A stretch of 64,000 bases of DNA from NCBI GenBank assembly GCA_025201375.1, contig JAIWZP010000012.1, positions 496,001 to 560,000 of the forward strand, written 5' to 3'. Origin of the DNA: Gongronella butleri (Eukaryota > Mucoromycota > Mucoromycetes > Mucorales > Cunninghamellaceae). The notes beneath the pieces are model-generated. The model was not told where the DNA came from and ran no database searches. It saw only the letters and a program-made list of their open reading frames with translations. A program made the translations under genes and the position numbers. Within the stretch, counting starts at the first letter, position 1; every line of letters begins with the position of its first letter. Positions 56,247 through 64,000 of this stretch are shown piece after piece.

Positions 56247-58344
56247 TATTATCAGCTGATATGAACAATCACGACAATGTCGCGGAGAGAAGGGTAACAA
56301 GAAAGAGAAAGGACAACCCGGACCCCGCAGGTGGCCAACGCGCACATTAAAACTTTAAAATGAAACGACAGCCCTGCCTCGCTCCTCATCCTCCGCAACG
56401 CGCCTGGAATCATTTTTGATGCGCCGCGTGTTTTTTGATTCCATCCTTTTCTCTCACCATTCGAATCTCAATCTCCATTATGTACCTACTGTATGATAGG
56501 CACCGCGGGAACGCAGGTAGTGCAATTTCGTTGGATTGGCTGCGTCTGATTCCTGTTTTTTTGAAAACGTATAAAAAAACATCGTCATTTAAAAGACAAT
56601 GCCTGCAATGGCGATCGATGCGAAAAATGTGAATCAACTTGGAGCTCGATGCGTTGACAAAGGATTACGGAGGTTCTTGAGCAGTATTCGGCAAGAGTTT
56701 CAACTTTCAAGGTGACCAGAGACCGAATACTGTAAGATCTTGGCTGGGCAAGACGTTTTAATCTCTTACTGGGCCCCCGGGATGCTACTGTATTAGAGGC
56801 TGTATGTAAAGCGTCGTCTCTGGATATGAATTTTCTTTGGAAGCGAATGGGTGTTATTTCGTGCCGCTCTTTCTTTGTAAAAAGCTAAAAACGCGAAGAA
56901 AATCCCACATTTTACCGCCAAAAATCAAAATCAGCCAAAATGTCATACTGTAAAGTGTACGAGGTCGTGGGAGCCGGCGCCACCCCCCGCGCCGCACCCA
57001 CCCAAACGGTATGATGATACTGTAGGGCTCGTCGAAACGCATCAATTGGACTGGCAAAGTACAACAATACAATTAAACAATTTATTTACTGTGTTACTGT
57101 TGTACCGGTAGCATGATGTCATGTCAGTGGCATTGGACAGGAAGAATTGAGTGTCAATGGTGGGCTGTGAAACAGCCTACAGTATGTGCACGCTCTGTCA
57201 ATAGAGTGTGTGTCTGTGAAACAATGCGTAGTAAATAGATTGTGTAACCCGCCCTGGCTAGCTGAATAGTATAAGTAGACATCGGGTTCTCTAATAAAGA
57301 ACCGCCCCTTGATCTCGTATCTCTCTCTGGTCCTGTACCTTCAATTTTTATTTTTTTTCTCTCGTGATTCCGTCTACAATCACACATGATACGCAGGCAG
57401 ATTGAGCACAATTTTTAAAAAAGCACTTTTATTTTAGCTTTTACAGTACTGTACTGTATCAATTCAATCAATCAATCATCTCAAGACTCAAATATCAATC
57501 CATCCATCCATCAAGCTCTCAAGCAGCCACGCCACCTCCCAGTTTACCATACCTATCCGTGTGCAGCAGCCCTGAAGCCCTCCTGTACACATTTTTTACG
57601 GTATACAAGTCCAAGTCCAAGTTCAAGTCCCTTATTTTAAATCCTTCAAAAACAAAATTAAACAACAACGCCAAGTCCTCCCCGCCGCCCCCTTTAGGAT
57701 CAGTTTCCTAGAGTCTTCTTCTTGGGTGTTTATGTGTTGTTTTAGAGTGTGATGATGTGATCCCGCGCTGGGACCTAACAATCGAGAATCGACGAACCAA
57801 TTCAACTCAGCACGCTCCACCAGGATCAATACAGTACAGTATCCCGACGACACCACCACCAAGGCCATTCTCACGCTGTTTGACCAGATCACGACAACAC
57901 GAGTCGCCAAGGGCGCACTCCATGGGCAACAAACAGTCGCATGGTCAACGGAATGGACAGCAATTTGCTTGGGCATTGCTACGCGAAGAAGCAGCAAGCG
58001 ACACGCTCACGTACTGTACCCTGAGAACAATGCGCTCGACTTGATCGAAATCCTCTACAATATTGCACTTTGGACGCGACACTACTACAAGGGTCAACAA
58101 TCGAAGACATCATGTACAACGCCGACCTTTGCTTGATCACGACGTCCCTGTCAACACCACATACAAAAAAAATGTGGGGGAGAAAGAAGAGCAGGCAGGT
58201 AGACAAAAAAGGATCAAAATAGTCAGTGAAAAAGGAGCTTGAGGGATAATCCAGTCTGGGGCGGGATTCAGGGCTTTGTCTCGCATTTGTGTAGGCATTG
58301 CTACGGTACATACACATTTATTACTTTTTAAACACCAAAGAGCA

Positions 58345-58603
58345 GCGTGTTTTTCAGACTTTGCCAGTTTGTTGTATCATACCTCCAGAATTTTTTTACA
58401 GCCTACCTGCCCGCAAATGAAAAATGCGCCACGGCACAAACTACCGCCCAATGCTCATGGACTCACCCGATTTTTTTCGGACATGAAAATGCCAAAAACC
58501 TCACATTTTTACCATTTTACATTCATCTCGTCATCTGCATACCGTGGTCGACCCCGCTCAAAACTGGCTGCATCGCACTCTGCGCAAAATTTGCAACAAA
58601 AAA
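58345..58603 (+). repeat. Dispersed non-coding repeat, copy 2
   Basis: Counterpart of 26735-27005 (reverse orientation). The two copies lie about 31 kb apart and are diverged by many substitutions. Confidence 0.7.
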
Positions 58604-59221
58604 GCTTAAACTCCCAAAGCGCTACGACCACTTTTGAAAAATTCAGGGGTCACTCAGGGGTCACACATTTCAATCTCAGAAAGTGCCAAATTTGGGAATT
58701 TCGAACTCCGAGTGATCAATGCACCCCAAACAGGTTACTCCGACAATTTGCTATTGGCTGACAAAATGGCATATCGCCTCTACAACTTGATGAGAGAAAT
58801 GCCCAACTAGGAGGGACGCATGAACGGCGATCGACTGAGAAAAAGTGCCTACTTTGGTCAAGATTTTTTTGCAAAATTTTAATGTTTGACACTTCCAAAT
58901 TAAGGTGGTGGATTGCATGGAGTTTTTTTTTACTGTTTTTTTATTTTGCACATTTTTATGCGCTGACTGGGCTGCAGCAGGCTGGTGAAATGACCGATGC
59001 CAAAAGTTAAAACCCAAGCTAGCGCGCCGCAAGTTATCCCATTAGGTGCTTTGCCCCCCTATTTATTAGTAAAACTGCAGTAAAAATCGGGGATTGACTA
59101 TGCCGTTGTCGAGCAAATCGCCATTAAAGATTTTGCTGAATAAGTGAATTTTCTCTTCGAGTTTTGGTCATCTATCGACGAAACTTGCTTCATTCGACGT
59201 AGATTCAGCAGCTGCATTTGG

Positions 59222-59520
59222 CACGTTAAAAGCACCGTTGGTTGTTTTTCCAGTTGTCGAGAAAATTGAGATTGAAAATTAAAAAACTAATGTTTGATCG
59301 GCTTTTGCAAGCGAACAAAGGTCGCGCATCATCGGGTGAGCAGCAAACAATCTGGAAATGACATCTGACTGCGTCTCTGTCGATCGTTGCCATTTTCACC
59401 GCGAACCACAAAATACAGTATCATATTTTGAAAGACCGTGCTGAATTCGTGGAAATATCAAGTTTTTGGATTCACCTGCACAACGACTCTAACTGATCTC
59501 TGGGTTTCAAGTTTCAACGC
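59222..59520 (+). repeat. Diverged direct repeat, copy 1
   Basis: Shares ordered blocks with 60240-60525: GTTAAAAGC, TTTGATCGG, CGAACAA, TTTCACCGC and TTTGGATTCA-x-x-TGCACAA-like. Non-coding. Confidence 0.5.
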
Positions 59521-60239
59521 CATGTTGAAAAAGGCGCAACGAAATAAATGGTCAAACGCAAAGGGTTGTTCTGGATCCACTCTCATGAATTGCAGTGTTT
59601 AGGATTACGTTTGTGAAAATCACCATTTTTGGCATTTTATGATATCATATTCAACCGTCTGATTATTGTTGATTTCTAGATTTCAAAGTTTTTTTTTTTT
59701 TGAAACGGGACGCGCCGAAAAATTTACGATGCGTTTTTTGTGTCATTCTGGAGAGTAGGGTTGTTACTGTAATTCGAGCAAGCGAGACGAGGTTCACCTT
59801 GTCTTGTCTCGTCTCGACAAAATTATTCGAGAATGTCACATGACAAAACTCGAGCATTTTCTTCAAAACTTTGCCTGGTGGAGTGAAAAAATCCAGTAAA
59901 AAAGTCAACACAAAGACAAGGGTTGAACCTTTCACGTCCAGAGTACCAAGACAAAGCTTTCCCATTGCACGTTCGCCATCCCTGCGGCTGACATGAGCTT
60001 TGAACAGAAAAATACTGTAAAGCATGCAATAGAAATCATGCAGATTGAGGAGTATCGGCGAATTGGTGAACATCCGCTCTTGCAGATCGGATGTCTTTGA
60101 ATTGGGACACGCTCCTCCTAACCGCGATGGATATTTTTAGATTGGATTTTGGCATTTTGCCGCTGCAATTGCTGCGAATTGGCGAACAATTCCAGGCTTA
60201 CATGGCAAAGCCTGATACTGTAATGACCACTTTCAAGGT

Positions 60240-60525
60240 TTACGCGTTAAAAGCGTCGTGAGTTATTTTGTTCGTTGCCGAGCAAAACGATTTAAAATTT
60301 TATGCGATGATTTTTGATCGGGTAATACAGTATAAGCATGTAAATGTCGTTCATCGGACTCGCAGACAATCAAAAAATGGCGTACAAGCGTGTCCCTTTC
60401 GAACAAGTGCCAGTTTCACCGCAACCCGTCAATTATTTTGAGAACTAGTGATGAATTTGTGAATAATAACGAAATTTGGATTCATGTGCACAATGATTTA
60501 CGTAGTGAATCTGCTTACAAGTTTG
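60240..60525 (+). repeat. Diverged direct repeat, copy 2
   Basis: Partner of 59222-59520, about 1 kb downstream in the same orientation. Confidence 0.5.
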
Positions 60526-60748
60526 TTTGTTAATCCAGCTGCCCAAAGGGTGAGACGACGATCAAGCACAATTGGTATCTTAAGGCAAGTTTTGATCAGT
60601 GGGCAATGTTCTCCAGTTTTTTTTTCAACATCGCCTTTCTTTTCATGCTGCAGTGTTGCCAAAGGGCAAGCCCTTCACAACCATGCTAAAATGTACTTGT
60701 TTTATTAAGTTAATATATGATGCAAATTACAACCGCAGCTGCTGCAAT

Positions 60749-62039
60749 TCACGATGCAAAATGCTCAATATGTTCTAGATGCCCAAACTTGTGCAAAGTC
60801 TGCTGAGAATCCGTCTTGGCCAAGTGCTTGTGTTCTTTTTCCTTCTGCGGGCTCCATCGGGCCACCCAGCAGCCGAGAATCGTGATGCTTTGCAAGGCAA
60901 TGATTGCCATGTTCCTGAAAATTGGCCGGTCAGCACGCTAATTTCCTTTTTTTTCTTTAAATCATCGTATACCAGTAATAACCCAAGACATCAGCGATGC
61001 AGCCTGTGTTTTCTGGGACGCCTGGCTGGGCAGATCGCAGCGTGGGCAGTGCAAAGAGCATGGTGACGCCAATCATGCATCCATGGGCGTGAACGGGCCG
61101 ATGGCGGAATGCGACCTGAAAGCCAAACACAGCGAGGATCAAGGACAGCGCCCACATGAGTAAGCACATGAAAAGGCTAAAGCCAAGAGTGGTGCTGGAC
61201 CGGCCAGTGAGAATGCGCAGACCCAGCCGCTGGTCCAGGGCGGTGAATGTGGGCGTGAAGCTAAAGGACGTCAGGCTGGCTTCCAATCGAAATGACAATG
61301 GAATCTGCTGTTTTGTCGACAAAACACGCGTCGTTGTCACGTTGGAATTTGGCACCGTCTCATTGACACTGGATGGCAGCTCGGCCACTGCGGAAACCTC
61401 GAAATAGCCCGTGTAACGATCAAATGGATAGTCAATGGGATCGCCCTCATCGTAGTCAAAATCCACCTGGAATGGCATTAGCGCGTCGCCGGCAGAAAAC
61501 ACGAATTTCTTCATGGCTGAAAAAGAAATCGTCGTGTTGTGTCTACAAAAGTCAAAAAACAATGGGTGCTGAATTATTACGGGGCCCCGGTGGTCATCTT
61601 TTTTTTTTTTTTTCAATGGCATACACAAGTTGTCCATGTGCGTTCAACATGCCTGGGCTTGGTTCAAAAACAAAGTGAATCATGTATTTTTTCTCATTAA
61701 ACGACACATCCAATAGCGAGGCATTGACAGAAAGCGCCTGCGGCTGACTTGCATTGGGGTGCACGTAATCGATCAAGATGGCTTCCCTAATTCGAAGAGA
61801 CAGGGACCGTGTCAATGCACTGCATGAAAAATTGGGAATAGTCAACTGCACTCGTTTACCTTCCCTCGCCCATGTAGACGTGCCATGTAGGGACTAGAAT
61901 GAATGAATTGCATGTAAGTGCGGCGAATTGCATCCGTCTTGTGTCTTTTTTTCTTACTGATCACGGCCAGCAACACAAGTATAAACAAAAGGAGCGTAAA
62001 GACGCGCTTTAAAAGGAGTCGGATGCACAGCAAAGACAT
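60749..62039 (-). CDS. DUF4436 membrane protein
   Basis: Exons 61958-62039, 61860-61893, 61625-61819, 60973-61542 and 60749-60914 encode 348 aa. An N-terminal signal-anchor helix (VFTLLLFILVLLAV) is followed by an extracytoplasmic beta-rich region (PTWHVYMGEG, MIHFVFEPSPGMLNAHGQL, MPFQVDFDYDEGDPIDYPFD) and three C-terminal membrane segments. These include LFMCLLMWALSLILAVFG, one around HGCMIGVTMLFALP and a last one, MAIIALQSITILGCWVA. The PIDYPFDRYTG motif and topology match DUF4436 proteins known from fungi and actinobacteria. Function unknown. The last intron (60915-60972) was chosen over read-through to the stop at 60957 because it adds the final helix. Confidence 0.82.
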
Positions 62040-62323
62040 GAAATAATGCAAGAAAGAAAAAGAAAAAAGGGCAGGGTGCTCACACGCTAGTAAAATATGA
62101 AAAAAAAGGAGAAAAGAGAGCTGCTGATTGCCATCCATGGCGACAATTGCAAGTAGGGAGAAAAGGGGGGAGCGAAAAAAAAAAAAACGAATTGTGACCC
62201 CCTGAAACAGATGCACGCAAATAGGGGCATTATAAATAAAAAAAAAACGCAATGACAGGTGTCAAAATTGATCAGCAAGCATAAAGCCAAGACATTTAGC
62301 ACGATTTAATCATTCAAATGGTA

Positions 62324-62954
62324 TCATGGGCCTGGAACAAGAAAGCCAACAAGACACTTGTCCAGCATAAACTCGGCATTGACCCAAGCATGCGTCAGCA
62401 CTATTGAAAAAAAAGTTAGGCAAAAAAGCGAGGATTTTGTCGTTAAAGGAGATCTTACTAAAGAGTCGCGTGCCGTCACGTCCAGCAACGCGCAAGAGAT
62501 CCTTAACACCGCCAGGATGGAATTTCATATAAGGCGTGATGTTGTAAATTTTGCCGTGGATAGCCGTCCAGGCGTCTTCAAGCGATTTGTGCTCTTTGAG
62601 GTCCTCCAATGTGTAGCGACCAAGTTGAGGTACACCCTAGAAACACACGCATTGAGCCATTGTCACCCATTTAACACGTGGCTCTTGGCTGTTACCCTTA
62701 GATCTTGGCCTGACGACTTTAGGCGCGCCCAGTCTAAAGGCGAGTGCCCTGGTTCTAAAGCGACTTTGTTGCGGATGCGGCGGCCAGTGGACGCTGCTGG
62801 CAGTCGTTGTGGTCCATCCCGAGCTGGGAATTCTGGTACACCAAGCGTGGGGATATCTAAGTCTATCGCGTCAGAAAAAGCAAAAAAAAATTAGCAACGA
62901 AGGGGCCTTTTTTGCGTGTTTTGGTAGCAACGGTCGCTTACTGTTGTCAGTCAT
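62324..62954 (-). CDS. Cytochrome b5-domain protein (Irc21 / Cyb5R4 N-terminal type)
   Basis: Exons 62942-62954 (13 nt), 62696-62862, 62459-62636 and 62324-62400 encode 144 aa. The segment EPGHSPLDWARLKSSGQDLR precedes the b5 domain, an arrangement typical of Irc21 and of the N-terminus of cytochrome b5 reductase 4. The domain has AWTAIHGKIYNITPYMKFHP with the HPGG heme-ligand motif, VAGRDGTRLF and the second ligand region THAWVNAEFMLDKCLVG, where the His sits. No membrane anchor or reductase domain, so a soluble electron-carrier role is likely. It is divergent from the F-box gene with about 160 bp between starts. Confidence 0.88.
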
Positions 62955-63116
62955 GGAGGCAAAAAGGAAAGAAAAGAGGGCGGCGCAGCTCTTGCCGTCT
63001 TTTAGGTGCTCAATTGCCAAATGTGGGCGGGCCTGCGGCAATTTGATAAAAAAGTGAGTGGAGAACGATTTTTTTCTGCCTTTTTTTCTTCTTTTACCCC
63101 TCTTTTGCTCCTCACT

Positions 63117-64000
63117 ATGCCCCTTTCACCCAACGTGCCGCCGTCCGCCGAGAACGACTTGGAAGAATTCCGCGCCGAGTGGCGCCGCGAGGTTGCACAC
63201 CGCAAAAACGACGCACTACCCAGCGTTTCTTCCTTGTCTTTGCGCGACGATCCACCCGCCGCGCCCAAACGGCCGCCCGCACCTGACCACGAGTCGCTGT
63301 CAGGCGACGACGGGGCTCCAGCATCGCCAGAGCAAGTTCAATCGCCCCAATCTGCATTGGAATATTATGTGCAGGCGGTGGAGCAAGAACAGCGTGGCCA
63401 ACTCGGCCAAGGTAATGCTTTTTTTTTTGTGAATTTTTTTTCTCATCAAAGCTCATGACATTGGATGGCGGACTCTTTTAGCCCTTGCCAATTACAGGCA
63501 CGCGTTCCGCATGAAGGACAATGTCGACCAAGAATACAAAAAGCTGCTTTTGACAGATGCCAAAGCGGTGCATCCATCTTTGCCTGGCGCAGCGCCTTCC
63601 TCCTCAGGCAACACCGACGTGTTCCGCCACACCGTCCCCATTGCCGCCGAGTATGAGCACGATAAGGACGCAAAGTGGCACGATCCCCTTGAATCATTGG
63701 TTGATGCGTTCTCAAGCGAGGATACCACCATGCAGCCTCGTGTCGACTACAAGCCCGTGCATCTGAACAAGCTGCCGAGTAATCAACTTGTTCTTTTTTT
63801 TTCATATTTTCTACTTTTTTTTTTCTTTTTTGACGCGTATTTTTTTTTTTTTTTGCCGTTTCTTTCCCAAAGACGAGATGATTGCGACAGTGATGAAGCA
63901 CTCCATGTTGATGTCATTAGCGTCATTTCCTCAATTGGCGGTGGTGTGCAAGCGGATGTTCCTTTTGACGCGGTCGGCGTCAATTTGGCGGTATTTGTGC
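63117..64000 (+). CDS. F-box protein, FBXO9/Hrt3/Pof7 type (5' part)
   Basis: Exons 63117-63411, 63482-63778 and 63873-64000, cut by the window edge. The N-terminus has ENDLEEFRAEWRREV, the lead helix seen in FBXO9. A TPR/MIT-like helical pair follows (ALEYYVQAVEQEQRGQLGQA joined across an intron to LANYRHAFRMKDNVDQEYKK). The F-box starts at LNKLPNEMIATVMKH and continues with LASFPQLAVVCKRMF and SASIWRYLC, which would bind Skp1. Such proteins are substrate receptors of SCF ubiquitin ligases. The start was chosen at the Met opening the conserved helix; the frame is open further upstream through a T-rich tract. Confidence 0.9.

Larger units (their letters stand above)
56247..60748. other. 4.5-kb gene-poor region with diverged repeats
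   Basis: No supported gene on either strand. Frequent TACTGTA motifs, short-period repeats (CAATCAATCAATC and CCATCCATCCATC around 57460-57510) and at least two repeat families listed separately. A small open frame at 57922-58041 starting MGNKQSHGQRNGQ has no splice partner and is left out. Likely a graveyard of non-autonomous elements. Confidence 0.6.

Noticed and set aside
57922..58041. Short open frame beginning MGNKQS
   Set aside because: Too short, no splice partner or homology cue, and embedded in repeat-rich DNA.
60957..60972. Stop codon at 60957-60959 as the end of the DUF4436 gene
   Set aside because: A GT..AG intron 60915-60972 removes it and adds a final membrane helix expected for the family.

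Overview
The window reads as genomic DNA of an early-diverging fungus, most likely Mucoromycota. Protein-coding genes are broken by many short introns (roughly 35-110 nt, GT..AG). There are no operons or ribosome-binding sites. The gene set combines fungal items (bZIP factor with the fungal-type basic region, Thr-rich secreted repeat proteins, Pex14) with genes often lost in yeasts (a BRCA2-type protein with BRC repeats, HEATR6, FBXO9 and an SZT2-like protein). The lineage call is inference; I could not run a search. Splice phases were checked by hand, and every multi-exon model given with exon coordinates has a frame-consistent total length.

Layout. 1-7.6 kb: minus-strand SZT2-like gene (11 exons, running off the left edge). 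7.66-10.84 kb: dead, 5'-truncated LINE with poly-A tail inserted at its 5' end. 10.8-12.1 kb: coding remnants. 12.1-26.3 kb: a cluster of four paralogous secreted proteins. Two are giant Thr-rich repeat proteins (1524 and 1572 aa) facing away from each other across a near-perfect 1-kb inverted repeat whose spacer holds a MITE. 24.3-25.6 kb: a DNA-transposon remnant. 26.3-28.7 kb: repeats plus a stand-alone HRDC-domain gene. 28.7-32.3 kb: a six-exon Fanzor (eukaryotic TnpB-like RNA-guided nuclease) with all RuvC and zinc-finger residues present. This is the most notable system in the window.

33-64 kb is gene-dense housekeeping sequence: an unrecognised 950-aa coiled-coil protein, a bZIP factor, DGAT2 acyltransferase, a class II histone deacetylase with an N-terminal Tudor/chromo-barrel-like domain, BRCA2/Brh2, LYAR-type zinc-finger protein, Pex14, HEATR6, a DUF4442 thioesterase-fold membrane protein, a repeat-rich 4.5-kb gap, a DUF4436 membrane protein, a cytochrome b5-domain protein and the 5' part of an FBXO9/Hrt3-type F-box protein.

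A striking general feature is long A/T homopolymers, placed mostly inside introns as an A-run just after the donor GT or a T-run just before the acceptor AG; the longest is 74 nt. No tRNA, rRNA or CRISPR array was recognised.
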